Source of the DNA: Sediminicola sp047612485
GTDB taxonomy: Bacteria; Bacteroidota; Bacteroidia; Flavobacteriales; Flavobacteriaceae
Reading direction: 5' to 3'
Length of the DNA: 64,000 nucleotides
Assembly: GCA_047612485.1 (NCBI GenBank)
Contig: JBLGAT010000006.1
Span: 1-64,000, forward strand
Position numbers and translations under genes: made by a program. How positions within the stretch are numbered: position 1 is the first letter of the stretch; each line of letters begins with the position of its first letter. Positions 42,274-52,244 of this stretch are shown here, one piece after another. Below the pieces are notes generated by a model, which saw nothing but the letters and a program-made list of their open reading frames with translations, did no database searches and was not told the DNA's origin.

Positions 42274-44410
42274 AAAAGACCTGCAACACCTAAAACTAAA
42301 AGAGGCTGAAGTTTCGGGTACCGAAGCTTCAGTTTCCAAAACAAAGAGGAAAGTCAATTCAGATACCCCCATCTATATTAAAGAGGACGTATCAGATTTG
42401 GAGCACCTTAATTTTGTGGCAGGGATCGCTCCCAACCTACGTGGCCCCTACTCTACTATGTATGTAAGAAGACCATGGACGATTAGGCAATATGCTGGTT
42501 TCTCCACAGCAGAGGAAAGCAACGCCTTTTACAGACGTAACTTGGCCGCAGGACAAAAAGGGCTTTCCGTAGCCTTTGACTTACCCACACACCGTGGATA
42601 CGACAGTGATCATGAGCGCGTAGTGGGAGATGTGGGCAAGGCCGGAGTTGCCATTGATTCTGTAGAGGACATGAAAATTCTCTTCGATTCCATTCCCTTG
42701 GGTGAAATGTCGGTTTCTATGACCATGAACGGGGCGGTATTGCCCATTATGGCCTTTTATATTGTTGCAGCTGAAGAACAGGGAGTATTGCCAAAACAAC
42801 TGGCAGGGACCATACAGAACGATATTCTTAAAGAATTTATGGTGCGGAACACCTATATCTACCCTCCGGCACCTTCCATGCAGATCATTTCAGATATTTT
42901 TGAATATACAAGCAAGCACATGCCAAAATTCAATAGTATCAGTATCTCCGGCTATCATATGCAGGAAGCTGGGGCAACCCCGGAAATAGAATTGGCATAT
43001 ACCTTGGCAGATGGTCTGGAATATATTAGGACCGGACTAAAATCTGGCTTGGAAATCGATCAGTTCGCTCCCCGACTATCCTTCTTTTGGGGTATAGGAA
43101 TGGACCATTTTATGGAAATAGCCAAAATGAGGGCGGGCCGTATGCTTTGGGCTAAATTGGTCCAAAAGTTCGATCCCAAAAGTCAAAAATCCCTAGCGCT
43201 AAGGACACATTCACAAACCAGTGGCTGGAGTCTTACTGCCCAGGACCCTTTCAACAATGTGGCTAGAACCACTATTGAAGCCGCAGCAGCGGCCTTTGGA
43301 GGCACACAGAGTCTACATACCAACGCCCTGGACGAAGCCATCGCCCTTCCTACCGATTTCTCGGCACGGATTGCGAGGAATACCCAACTCTTTTTACAGG
43401 ACGAAACCAAGATCACCAAAACCGTAGATCCTTGGGCCGGAAGTTATTATGTGGAATACCTGACCGATGAGATTGCCCAAAAAGCTTGGAAACTGATTGA
43501 CGAGGTAGAGGAATTAGGAGGGATGACCAAGGCGATTGAGGCCGGAATTCCTAAAATGCGTATTGAACAGGCCGCCGCAAAAAAGCAGGCCCGTATAGAT
43601 AGCAACCAGGATATAATTGTAGGTATCAATAAGTACCAATTGGAAGAAGAGGATACCCTTATGATTTTGGAAGTGGACAATGAGCAGGTACGCAAACAGC
43701 AGCTGGAGCGTTTGGCACAAACCAAGGAAAACAGAAATACAGTTACCGTAGAAGCTGCCTTGAATAAATTGACCGAAGCCGCTAAACAAAAACAAACAGC
43801 TGACGGATCTGCAACTAAAGAGAATTTACTAGCTTTAGCGGTGGAAGCAGCAAGGGCGAGAGCTACCCTAGGGGAGATAAGTGACGCCATGGAAGTTGCT
43901 TTTGGACGGTACAAGGCTAAAATTCAATCATTTACAGGAGTGTATTCCAAAGAAATAAAAAACGACGAGAGTTTTAAAAAGGCCAGAGAGATGGCCAACC
44001 AATTTGCAGAGACCGAAGGCCGTAGGCCGCGGATCATGATCGCAAAGATGGGTCAGGACGGACATGACAGGGGAGCCAAAGTAGTGGCAACAGGGTATGC
44101 CGACCTAGGCTTTGATGTGGATATAGGTCCCTTGTTCCAAACACCTCAAGAGGCTGCCAAACAGGCCGTTGAAAACGATGTGCATGTGGTAGGGGTTTCC
44201 TCTTTGGCGGCAGGCCATAAAACTTTGGTGCCCCAGATTATTGAAGAACTCAAGAAACATGGTCGGGAAGATATCATGGTCATCGTAGGTGGAGTGGTTC
44301 CAAAACAGGACTATGACTATCTTTTCAAGGCTGGAGCAGTGGCCATTTTTGGGCCCGGCACCAAAATTAGTGAAACAGCCATCCAAATATTGGACATCCT
44401 AATGGACTGA
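42266..44410 (+). CDS. mutB: Methylmalonyl-CoA mutase large (catalytic) subunit
   Basis: 714 residues. N-terminal barrel with YAGFSTAEESNAFYRRNLAA and FDLPTHRGYDSDHERV, and C-terminal cobalamin domain with DGHDRGAKVVATGYADLGFD (the DxHxxG lower ligand) and VIVGGVVPKQDYD. It interconverts methylmalonyl-CoA and succinyl-CoA, the last step of propionyl-CoA assimilation. An epimerase or carboxylase gene is not in this window. Confidence 0.95.
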   Translation: MSRKDLQHLKLKEAEVSGTEASVSKTKRKVNSDTPIYIKEDVSDLEHLNFVAGIAPNLRGPYSTMYVRRPWTIRQYAGFSTAEESNAFYRRNLAAGQKGLSVAFDLPTHRGYDSDHERVVGDVGKAGVAIDSVEDMKILFDSIPLGEMSVSMTMNGAVLPIMAFYIVAAEEQGVLPKQLAGTIQNDILKEFMVRNTYIYPPAPSMQIISDIFEYTSKHMPKFNSISISGYHMQEAGATPEIELAYTLADGLEYIRTGLKSGLEIDQFAPRLSFFWGIGMDHFMEIAKMRAGRMLWAKLVQKFDPKSQKSLALRTHSQTSGWSLTAQDPFNNVARTTIEAAAAAFGGTQSLHTNALDEAIALPTDFSARIARNTQLFLQDETKITKTVDPWAGSYYVEYLTDEIAQKAWKLIDEVEELGGMTKAIEAGIPKMRIEQAAAKKQARIDSNQDIIVGINKYQLEEEDTLMILEVDNEQVRKQQLERLAQTKENRNTVTVEAALNKLTEAAKQKQTADGSATKENLLALAVEAARARATLGEISDAMEVAFGRYKAKIQSFTGVYSKEIKNDESFKKAREMANQFAETEGRRPRIMIAKMGQDGHDRGAKVVATGYADLGFDVDIGPLFQTPQEAAKQAVENDVHVVGVSSLAAGHKTLVPQIIEELKKHGREDIMVIVGGVVPKQDYDYLFKAGAVAIFGPGTKISETAIQILDILMD

Positions 44411-44553
44411 CCTCTTGCATTAAAGATTCCTGATCCGTGAATTCCCTTATGTTTAAGATCTTTTTAGGACTTAATAGGTTGTTATTCACCGTCTGTTAAC
44501 AAAATACATTTTTTAGCGTTATAAATAATCGTATTTTTAGCCCCTAACTTACT

Positions 44554-45333
44554 ATGATAATGGGCAAGATAATTGCTATAGCAAATCAAAAAGGTGGGGT
44601 TGGGAAAACCACCACTTCAGTGAACCTAGCTGCCTCCTTAGGTGTATTGGAAATGAAAGTATTGTTGATAGATGCAGATCCCCAAGCCAATGCCACTTCT
44701 GGTCTAGGAATAAACGTGGATAATGTGGAAATGGGAACGTACCAACTTCTGGAGCATTCCAAAACAGCTTTGGAAACGATTATTACAACATCCTCCCCAA
44801 ATGTGGATCTTATTCCCTCACATATCGACCTTGTAGCCATTGAAATTGAATTAGTGGACAAAGAGAAAAGGGAATATATGTTGAAGCAGGCCCTAGAAGG
44901 GTTAAAGGAAAAATATGATTATATTTTGATCGATTGCGCTCCTTCTTTGGGATTGTTGACATTGAATGCATTGACAGCGGCAGACTCCGTCATAATTCCT
45001 ATTCAATGTGAATATTTTGCTTTGGAAGGTTTGGGCAAATTGTTGAACACCATTAAAAGTGTTCAAAAAATACATAATCCTGATCTTGATATCGAAGGAT
45101 TATTGCTTACCATGTTCGATTCACGTCTACGCCTGTCCAATCAGGTGGTAGAAGAAGTGAACAAACATTTTTCTGAAATGGTTTTTGATACCATCATCCA
45201 AAGAAACGTTAGATTAAGTGAAGCTCCAAGTTATGGGGAAAGCATCATTAAATATGATGCCTCAAGTAAGGGAGCGGCCAATTATTTGAATTTGGCCAAT
45301 GAAGTAATGAAAAAAAACAAGGAGATAGTTTAA
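44554..45333 (+). CDS. parA: Chromosome partitioning ATPase ParA
   Basis: 259 residues. The deviant Walker A motif KGGVGKTT is at 13-20, followed by DADPQANATSGLG and the CAPSLGLLTLNALTAADSV block. The start could be ATG 44554 or the in-frame ATG 44560. It lies 1 bp before parB. The MinD/Soj-type ATPase works with ParB in origin segregation. No parS site matching TGTTTCACGTGAAACA was seen beside it. Confidence 0.95.
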   Translation: MIMGKIIAIANQKGGVGKTTTSVNLAASLGVLEMKVLLIDADPQANATSGLGINVDNVEMGTYQLLEHSKTALETIITTSSPNVDLIPSHIDLVAIEIELVDKEKREYMLKQALEGLKEKYDYILIDCAPSLGLLTLNALTAADSVIIPIQCEYFALEGLGKLLNTIKSVQKIHNPDLDIEGLLLTMFDSRLRLSNQVVEEVNKHFSEMVFDTIIQRNVRLSEAPSYGESIIKYDASSKGAANYLNLANEVMKKNKEIV

Positions 45334-45334
45334 T

Positions 45335-46240
45335 ATGGCGAAAGCAGTAAAAAAACAAGCTTTAGGAAGAGGATTGTCCGCACTTTTGAAAGATCCAGAT
45401 AACGATATCAAATCAGCATCGGACAAAAATGCAGATAAAGTTGTAGGGAATATTGTAGAATTGGAGCTTTCGGCCATTGAAATGAACCCATTTCAGCCGA
45501 GATCCAACTTTAATGATGAAGCCCTTCAGGAATTGGCTACTTCTATTCGGGAACTGGGTGTCATACAACCTATTACCGTAAGGAAGCTCGACTTCAATAA
45601 ATATCAATTAGTATCAGGAGAAAGAAGATTTAGGGCCTCCAAGCTCATTGGTCTGGAATCTGTTCCTGCCTATATCCGAATTGCCAATGACCAAGAATCC
45701 TTGGAAATGGCCTTGGTGGAAAATATACAGCGACAGGACCTCGATCCCATTGAAATTGCTTTGTCCTACCAACGTCTGATTGACGAGATTCAGTTGACAC
45801 AAGAGAAATTAAGTGATCGGGTCGGCAAAAAACGCTCCACCATCACTAATTATTTACGTCTTTTACGATTAGATCCCATTATCCAAACCGGCATCCGTGA
45901 CGGCTTTGTTAGTATGGGACATGGCAGAACCCTGGTAAACGTTGAAAAAAGAGAGGATCAAATTGCCCTATATGAGAAAATAGTTGGACAGAACCTATCT
46001 GTAAGGGATACTGAAAAAGCCGTTAAGGCCTATCAAGATGCCTTGGAAAATCCGGAAAAAGCGGTGAAAAAGGTTGCAAAAATCCCTGATTTCATCAAAA
46101 AGGATGCTCCAAGATTTAGCGACTACCTCGCCGTAAAAGTAGATGTGAAAGCTTCTGAAAAAGGGAATGGCAAAATAACCATCCCATTTAGTTCCGAAGA
46201 AGAATTTCAGCGTATAAAAAAACTGATCACAGGTGAATAG
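45335..46240 (+). CDS. parB: ParB/Spo0J-family partition protein
   Basis: 301 residues. N-terminal ALGRGLSALLKD, CTPase motif region LVSGERRFRASKLIGLESVPA, then GRPS/helix-turn-helix KKRSTITNYLRLLRLDP. ParB binds parS and loads SMC. It overlaps the DUF5683 gene by 8 bp. Confidence 0.95.
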   Translation: MAKAVKKQALGRGLSALLKDPDNDIKSASDKNADKVVGNIVELELSAIEMNPFQPRSNFNDEALQELATSIRELGVIQPITVRKLDFNKYQLVSGERRFRASKLIGLESVPAYIRIANDQESLEMALVENIQRQDLDPIEIALSYQRLIDEIQLTQEKLSDRVGKKRSTITNYLRLLRLDPIIQTGIRDGFVSMGHGRTLVNVEKREDQIALYEKIVGQNLSVRDTEKAVKAYQDALENPEKAVKKVAKIPDFIKKDAPRFSDYLAVKVDVKASEKGNGKITIPFSSEEEFQRIKKLITGE

Positions 46241-46880
46241 ATCACTTTGCTCCTTACTGATTTTTTTTCTTTTAATTCTTTCCTCCTCAGCACAAGAAAA
46301 ACTAAAGGATACCACCGCAGTAGATTCTGTAAAAACGGATCTTACTAAAAAAGGCGTTGTGGTCAAGGATGTGATTTTAGAGAAAAGAGAGGAAATAAAC
46401 CCTTTGGCACCAAGTAAGGCTGCCTTTTTTTCCGCCATTCTACCGGGATTGGGCCAAATCTACAACAAACGTTATTGGAAAGTTCCCCTTGTATATGCAG
46501 CAATTGGCACAGGAGTGTATGTCTATGTGGTCAATGATGATTTTTATGACCGCTTTAGAACTGCATTTAAAAGAAGAAAGGCGGGTTTCATTGATGACGA
46601 GTTTTACGATATCAACAATAGTGGGGTGGTTCTCGGAAATCCCGATCTCTCTGATGTAGCGTTGCAAGATGCCCAAGAGCGGTATCAGCGGGATAGGGAT
46701 CTAGCCTTGGTAGTAACAATTGGTCTATATGCCCTTAATATTATAGATGCCAATGTGGATGCACATTTACGACAATTTAACGTAGACGACAACCTGAGCA
46801 TGGACTTTAAACCTTACTTGGAATACAACCCAATTAACGCCAATCCCAATTACGGAATGGCATTAACCATAAAATTCTAG
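46233..46880 (+). CDS. DUF5683-domain membrane protein
   Basis: 215 residues. Signal peptide (cleavage near SSA-QEK), then PSKAAFFSAILPGLGQIYNK, the DUF5683 mark with a helical hairpin, and a membrane segment VPLVYAAIGTGVYVYVV. Found in Bacteroidota between parB and dapB. Function is unknown; the C terminus resembles an outer-membrane barrel end. It is coupled to parB by an 8-bp overlap and 3 bp separate it from dapB. Confidence 0.8.
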   Translation: MNRSLCSLLIFFLLILSSSAQEKLKDTTAVDSVKTDLTKKGVVVKDVILEKREEINPLAPSKAAFFSAILPGLGQIYNKRYWKVPLVYAAIGTGVYVYVVNDDFYDRFRTAFKRRKAGFIDDEFYDINNSGVVLGNPDLSDVALQDAQERYQRDRDLALVVTIGLYALNIIDANVDAHLRQFNVDDNLSMDFKPYLEYNPINANPNYGMALTIKF

Positions 46881-46883
46881 CGC

Positions 46884-47585
46884 ATGAAAATTGCATTGTT
46901 TGGATACGGTAAAATGGGTAAGATGATAGAACAGACCGCTATCACTCGCACCCACACCATTGTAGCCAAAGTAGATGTGGACACCCAAGAAATTGATTTT
47001 TCCAATATCGATGTGGCCATAGATTTCAGTCAACCAGACGCGGCTTTTGACAATATTAAAAAATGCATGGCACACAACGTTCCCGTTATTTCAGGAACCA
47101 CAGGATGGTTGAAAGATTATGCTAATGCCGTGGCATTTTGTAATGAACATAAGGGAGCATTTATTTACGCTTCCAACTATAGTCTAGGGGTCAATATTTT
47201 TTTTGAGCTGAACGAATATTTGGCCAAAATGATGAAGTCCTTGGACCAATACAAGGTATCCATGGAAGAAATACACCACACCCAAAAGCTGGATGCCCCG
47301 AGTGGCACGGCCATCACCTTGGCGGAAGGCATCATAAAGAACACAGATTATAAAGGATGGGAACTGGAGAAAGCAACAAATGCCAATATTCCTATTGTTG
47401 CCAAACGGATCAATGATGTTCCGGGAACACATTCCATCAATTATGAAAGTCCCGTGGATAGCCTTGAGATTAAACATACGGCATATAATCGGGAAGGTTT
47501 TGCGCTTGGAGCAGTCGTAGCAGCGGAATGGATTGTAGGCAAAACAGGGATTTTCACCATGAAGGATGTGTTAAACCTAGGTTAA
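46884..47585 (+). CDS. dapB: 4-hydroxy-tetrahydrodipicolinate reductase
   Basis: 233 residues. N-terminal Rossmann GYGKMGKMI and the catalytic signature EEIHHTQKLDAPSGTAITLA (E-x-H-H, K-x-D-A-P-S-G-T). It reduces 4-hydroxy-tetrahydrodipicolinate in lysine and diaminopimelate synthesis, feeding peptidoglycan. Length is slightly below the 270 residues of E. coli DapB, normal for Bacteroidota. Confidence 0.95.
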   Translation: MKIALFGYGKMGKMIEQTAITRTHTIVAKVDVDTQEIDFSNIDVAIDFSQPDAAFDNIKKCMAHNVPVISGTTGWLKDYANAVAFCNEHKGAFIYASNYSLGVNIFFELNEYLAKMMKSLDQYKVSMEEIHHTQKLDAPSGTAITLAEGIIKNTDYKGWELEKATNANIPIVAKRINDVPGTHSINYESPVDSLEIKHTAYNREGFALGAVVAAEWIVGKTGIFTMKDVLNLG

Positions 47586-47682
47586 GAAACGTAACAATAG
47601 GACACCTTCCGGTACTTAGTTATAGACAATATCTTTTGGGTACCCAAAAAAATATTTTTAAGTTCACCAATAACAATATCGT

Positions 47683-49374
47683 ATGAACGGCACACAATGG
47701 ATTCTTTTTATTTTGATCATACAGGTCATCCATTTTTTAGGAACATGGAAATTATATGTAAAAGCTGGTAGAAAAGCATGGGAGGCCGCTATTCCAATTT
47801 ATAATGCAATTGTATTGATGCAAATCATCAACCGACCGAAATGGTGGGTATTCCTACTCTTTATTCCGGTCATCAACCTGCTTATGTTTCCCGTAATTTG
47901 GGTGGAGACCATTCGAAGTTTTGGAAAAAACTCCCTATTGGACACTTGGCTGGTTATTTTAACCCTAGGTTTTTATATCTATTATGTAAGTTATACCCAA
48001 GATGTCAAATATGTTGAAAATCGTAGCAGACACCCTAAAACAGCCTTAGGGGAATGGGTAAGTTCCATAGTATTTGCAATTGTTGCGGCTACCTTGGTAC
48101 ATACCTATTTTATCCAGCCTTATGTTATCCCTACAGGATCTTTGGAAAAAACATTACTTATTGGTGATTTCCTTTTTGTGAGCAAGTTTCATTATGGTGC
48201 CAGAACCCCTATGACAACAATTGCGGCCCCAATGGTCCACGATACCCTGCCTATCCTCAAAACGAAATCCTATTTGAGCAAACCCCAACTCCCCTATTTT
48301 AGGATTCCCGGTTTTGAAAAAGTAGAACGAAATGATATTGTGGTGTTCAGTTGGCCAGCGGACACTGTGCGGCAGTTCTTTAAAAAGGAAAAAGGGGTCA
48401 AAAAACCAATAGACAAGAAGTCGAACTACGTTAAAAGATGTGTGGGAATCCCAGGGGATAGCCTTTCTATTGTAAATGGAGACGTGTATATCAATGGTGA
48501 AAAATTAGCCCTGTCCGATAGGGCTAAGCCCATGTTCCTTCATGTGGTTACCACCAAAGGACAAATAGGCAACACCGCTATTAACTTATTAGGCCGTAAT
48601 AATTTTGGGGGTAATGTGATAAAAGTCCCAAACGAAGTTTTGACCCAAGATAAGGTTGCAGAAGTTATAGACCAAAAGACCACCTTGGAGGAATTTGAAA
48701 AGGATTCCTTATACACCTATTATACAGGTAATATTTTTGATGGCAAAGTAGTATCATTCCTAAAGGCTACGTCTGTAAATTCCAAAGCCCTCTTCAACAT
48801 GACAGAGGAAGAAGCTAAGAATGACATCGGAAAAGCGGACATCGTCAACATTGAGAAATTCAGCTTTAAAAGGCCTGAAACCGCTATTTTCCCTCAAAGC
48901 GGACAATATTCGGGTACCCAGGATAATTTTGGACCTATTTATCTTCCAGAAGCAGGAAAGACAATTGCTCTAAATGTAAAAGTCCTTCCCCTTTATAAGA
49001 AAATAATAAGAGAATACGAGGGGAATACCCTTTCTGTCTCTGGAAATCAAATAAGCATCAATGGGCAGGTAACGGACTCCTATACCTTCAAGCAGGGTTA
49101 TTATTGGATGATGGGAGACAATCGTCATAAATCTGAAGACAGTAGGTTTTGGGGCTTTGTTCCAGAAAACCATATTGTGGGTAAACCGGTATTTATATGG
49201 ATGAGTATTGATGGGATCAATGAGGGAGTAAGCAATTGGAAAGTTCGCTGGGACCGTGTTTTCACCACAGTGGGTGGAGATGGGGAACCCCAATCTTATT
49301 TCAGGTACTTTCTAATAGCCCTTGCCGGTTGGTTCGTGTTTGATTATTTTAGAAAAAAGAAGAAAAAGAAATAA
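47683..49374 (+). CDS. lepB: Signal peptidase I, long Bacteroidota form
   Basis: 563 residues. An N-terminal DUF5684-like membrane region (about 1-105) precedes the membrane anchor. The catalytic Ser is S153 in PTGSLEKTLLIGD, and the general-base Lys is K251 in NYVKRCVGIPGDS. The box MMGDNRHKSEDSRFWGFVP lies near the C terminus, so about 210 residues separate it from the Lys region, far more than in E. coli LepB. The insert looks like a beta-rich, Lys-rich domain. One C-terminal helix (FRYFLIALAGWFVFDYF) follows. It cleaves signal peptides of exported proteins. Confidence 0.9.
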   Translation: MNGTQWILFILIIQVIHFLGTWKLYVKAGRKAWEAAIPIYNAIVLMQIINRPKWWVFLLFIPVINLLMFPVIWVETIRSFGKNSLLDTWLVILTLGFYIYYVSYTQDVKYVENRSRHPKTALGEWVSSIVFAIVAATLVHTYFIQPYVIPTGSLEKTLLIGDFLFVSKFHYGARTPMTTIAAPMVHDTLPILKTKSYLSKPQLPYFRIPGFEKVERNDIVVFSWPADTVRQFFKKEKGVKKPIDKKSNYVKRCVGIPGDSLSIVNGDVYINGEKLALSDRAKPMFLHVVTTKGQIGNTAINLLGRNNFGGNVIKVPNEVLTQDKVAEVIDQKTTLEEFEKDSLYTYYTGNIFDGKVVSFLKATSVNSKALFNMTEEEAKNDIGKADIVNIEKFSFKRPETAIFPQSGQYSGTQDNFGPIYLPEAGKTIALNVKVLPLYKKIIREYEGNTLSVSGNQISINGQVTDSYTFKQGYYWMMGDNRHKSEDSRFWGFVPENHIVGKPVFIWMSIDGINEGVSNWKVRWDRVFTTVGGDGEPQSYFRYFLIALAGWFVFDYFRKKKKKK

Positions 49375-49394
49375 TCTATTTTATTAAACCAAGA

Positions 49395-50027
49395 ATGAAG
49401 CTACTCCTACATCCCGGATATTTTTTGAATATTGCCAATTTTGTGGCCATAGCCAAAAATGATATCTGTTGGGAGACTTCTGGCAATTATCAAAAACAGA
49501 CCTATAGGAACCGATGTTATATAGCCACTGATATCGGAAGACATCCAATGAATATCCCCATACAGCATGTAGGCGGCAAGAATGGCAGGCAAAGTTACAA
49601 AGATGTAAAAGTGGATAATTTCTACCATTGGCAACGCCAACATTGGCGTACCCTGGAAACGGCATACAGGACCTCTCCCTTTTTTGAGTTCTATGAGGAT
49701 GACCTTGTGTCGCTATTTAATACCGAGCACAGCTATTTATTGGATTTTAATTTGAAGTCCATTGAAGCTATCTGCTGTTGTCTTCAGATCCCAATGCCGG
49801 AAGAAAGCACCTCCGAATTTGAGAAAGAACCAATGGATTTTGTAGATGCACGCATCCTGATCAATGCCAAAGTGAATCCGCCCCTAGTTCAAAAACCATA
49901 TGTTCAGGTTTTCGATGACCGCAATCCATTTATTGACAACCTCAGTATTTTGGATCTTTTGTTCAACGAAGGTACCAACGCCCTATCCTATCTTAAAGAA
50001 CACCAATTAGACCTAAAGGATGCTTAG
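49395..50027 (+). CDS. WbqC-family protein
   Basis: 210 residues. It begins MKLLLHPGYFLNIANFVAI and includes SGNYQKQTYRNRCYIAT, then NIPIQH and DNFYHWQRQHWRTLETAY, the pattern of WbqC-like proteins found near polysaccharide genes. Enzymatic role unproven. It starts 20 bp after lepB and overlaps the next gene by 8 bp, so it belongs to a lepB-wbqC-DUF6122 run. Confidence 0.8.
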   Translation: MKLLLHPGYFLNIANFVAIAKNDICWETSGNYQKQTYRNRCYIATDIGRHPMNIPIQHVGGKNGRQSYKDVKVDNFYHWQRQHWRTLETAYRTSPFFEFYEDDLVSLFNTEHSYLLDFNLKSIEAICCCLQIPMPEESTSEFEKEPMDFVDARILINAKVNPPLVQKPYVQVFDDRNPFIDNLSILDLLFNEGTNALSYLKEHQLDLKDA

Positions 50028-50328
50028 ATTCTTAATTCATTATGGTATTCATATTTTAGTGCCAATAGCTATTGGCCTCTACTTTTACAAGGAGAATAGG
50101 TTTTGGGCCATATTGATTCTATTGGCAGGAATATTGATAGACCTGGACCATCTTTTGGCAAGTCCTATTTTTGATAGTACACGCTGTAGTATTGGATTTC
50201 ACCCCCTACATACCTATTGGGCAATTATGATGTATATAGGACTCTCATTTTTTAAGAAGACCAGGATTGTGGGCCTCGCCTTATGCATCCATATTATTGC
50301 TGATACGGCCGACTGCCTTTTGATGTAG
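50020..50328 (+). CDS. DUF6122-family membrane protein
   Basis: 102 residues, four predicted membrane segments. The segment AGILIDLDHLLASPIFDSTR and the late HPLHTYW and HIIADTADC are typical of this short family. The acidic/His residues D-x-D-H and H-x-x-A-D suggest a metal site like metal-dependent hydrolases of the YfhO/DUF457 kind, but function is not known. The C terminus abuts the convergent endonuclease-like gene with no gap. Confidence 0.7.
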   Translation: MLRFLIHYGIHILVPIAIGLYFYKENRFWAILILLAGILIDLDHLLASPIFDSTRCSIGFHPLHTYWAIMMYIGLSFFKKTRIVGLALCIHIIADTADCLLM

Positions 50329-51354
50329 CTATAATTTGATGGAGGCCATTACCGGGAAATGATCGGATAATTTAACGTCGTAATTTTTATGGGTCAAAAC
50401 TTCCATTTGCCCATCTACCAAAATAAAATCGATTCTTAGAGGCAAAAACTTGAAATTATAGGTGCGACCATAACCTGAGCCCATTTCCATGAACGTATCC
50501 TTCATATCACCTTTTATATCATAATAGACACTGGAATATTGGGAGTTGTTGAAATCACCACAAATTATCTTTTTATGGGAAGTTGTTTTACTGTGATCCA
50601 AAACAATTCCGGCCTGTTCTTGTTGCTTTACAAATGAATTACTCAGCCTTTTTAGTAATTTTTGAGATTCTTCCCTACGTATGGATCCGGGACGAACCTT
50701 TAAAGATTGGAGATGTAAGTTATAAATACGTACCGTATCCGATTTTACAACAATATCCGCAAATAACGCATTATTGCTGCTATTAGGAAAATCTAGAGAC
50801 CCTTTTTCAATGATGGGATATTTGGAATAGATGGCCTGTATCACTTTATCACTATTAACCCCAAATTCAAAATTTACATATTTATAAGCATACTGCTTAA
50901 AATCCTTACTCCTAATTTTTTCATAGTCGAATTCCTGAAAACAGACAATATCCGCATCTTCTTCCATAATAAATTCAACAATGTTATCGCTCAATTGGGG
51001 GTTATTTTCCCTTGAATTACCGCGAAAAGACTGTGTATTAAAGGTGAGGACACTAAGGCTTTTTTCTACTGATTCTGGCGTGGAATCAAAAAATTTAATA
51101 AAGGTTCCCAATGAAAAGTACCCTATGAGAAGTATCAAAAAAGACAACCAAAACTGTCTTTTACCATTCAACAACCAATAGCTCAAGAATAGTACGTTCA
51201 CTGCGACCAGATATGGCACGGCGAGACTAAAAATAAATAGGAATGAAATTGATTGAAGGGAGATATGTGGCACTATACAGGAAAACAACAGCAGCAAAGC
51301 CGCTATTGAATTCAGAAAAAAAACGAATTTGTTTACAATAGATAATTTTTCCAC
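50329..51354 (-). CDS. Endonuclease/exonuclease/phosphatase-family membrane protein
   Basis: 341 residues. Two or three N-terminal membrane helices (residues about 10-85) precede an EEP catalytic domain: LTFNTQSFRGN, ADIVCFQEFD, ICGDFNNSQYSS and the C-terminal SDHFPVMASIKL. The metal/catalytic residues N, E, D-x-N and D-H are all present. The catalytic part probably faces outward. Substrate unknown. It is the last gene of a minus-strand run with two rhomboids and mutL. Confidence 0.85.
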   Translation of the reverse strand: MEKLSIVNKFVFFLNSIAALLLLFSCIVPHISLQSISFLFIFSLAVPYLVAVNVLFLSYWLLNGKRQFWLSFLILLIGYFSLGTFIKFFDSTPESVEKSLSVLTFNTQSFRGNSRENNPQLSDNIVEFIMEEDADIVCFQEFDYEKIRSKDFKQYAYKYVNFEFGVNSDKVIQAIYSKYPIIEKGSLDFPNSSNNALFADIVVKSDTVRIYNLHLQSLKVRPGSIRREESQKLLKRLSNSFVKQQEQAGIVLDHSKTTSHKKIICGDFNNSQYSSVYYDIKGDMKDTFMEMGSGYGRTYNFKFLPLRIDFILVDGQMEVLTHKNYDVKLSDHFPVMASIKL

Positions 51355-51362
51355 AATCGACC

Positions 51363-52244
51363 CTATTCTTTGCCTGCCTTGAAAAGAAAGTCCTTCTCCG
51401 ATTTGGACAAGCTCTCGTAACCCGATTTGCTGATTTTATCAAGAATGGCATCTATCTTGCGTTGCCTGCTTTCCTTATTGTGGTCCTCTTTGGTATTTGC
51501 AGTGGATTTAGCCTTGCGGTATACCGTTTTCATTGGTGCTTTATTGGATTTTTTAAAGAGGCTGGACAAACGATCCAATAGCCTTGAAAATCCTTCTCCT
51601 ATATCCTTTCCTTTCACCAATTGTCTCGCATAAACATACCCCAGAAGGGCACCTCCCAAATGCGACAAATGTCCTCCTGCATTACCTCCGGTCGGAATCT
51701 GTATCAAATCTACCAAGACAAAGAAAACGCCGATGTACCATAGTTTAACGTTAAAAAAGACGATCCTTACCTCTTGGTTGGGAATATAGGTACACACAAA
51801 AATCAAAACAGCTGTTACCCCAGCCGAAGCTCCTATCAAAGAAGTATTTATCCCCAAAAACGCGGGAAATATATTATAGCTCAATAGAAAAAGTAGCCCC
51901 CCTAAAATGACCCCTAAAAAATAGACATTGATGAACCTTTTGGGTCCAAAAAGGTTTAAAAAAATGCGCGCTGCGAAGTAAAGCATCACCATATTCCAAA
52001 ATATATGGCCCAACCCGGCATGAAAGAAGGAATATGTAATTATGGACCATGGTTGCAACAAAAAGTCAAAAAAATCTTTGGGCAACTCAAACCACCTGAT
52101 CAAAATATTTGGCGACAACTGAAGTAAGAAAGTCAGTAAGCCATTGAAAATAAATACCACCACATTAATTGCGATCAATTTTTCTGCAATGCTAAGTCTG
52201 GCAAACTGATATTTTAAATTTCCTGTATTCATAGCTAATCCCAA
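51363..52244 (-). CDS. Rhomboid-family intramembrane serine protease with DUF6576 tail
   Basis: 293 residues. The catalytic Ser is in LIGASAGVTAVLIF (GxSx motif) and the catalytic His in HLSHLGGALLGYVYA. Another conserved piece is HAGLGHIFWNMVMLYFAA. The last ~50 residues (KIDAILDKISKSGYESLSKS) form a DUF6576-type cytoplasmic tail. It cleaves membrane substrates within the lipid bilayer. It overlaps the second rhomboid by 10 bp. Confidence 0.9.
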   Translation of the reverse strand: MGLAMNTGNLKYQFARLSIAEKLIAINVVVFIFNGLLTFLLQLSPNILIRWFELPKDFFDFLLQPWSIITYSFFHAGLGHIFWNMVMLYFAARIFLNLFGPKRFINVYFLGVILGGLLFLLSYNIFPAFLGINTSLIGASAGVTAVLIFVCTYIPNQEVRIVFFNVKLWYIGVFFVLVDLIQIPTGGNAGGHLSHLGGALLGYVYARQLVKGKDIGEGFSRLLDRLSSLFKKSNKAPMKTVYRKAKSTANTKEDHNKESRQRKIDAILDKISKSGYESLSKSEKDFLFKAGKE

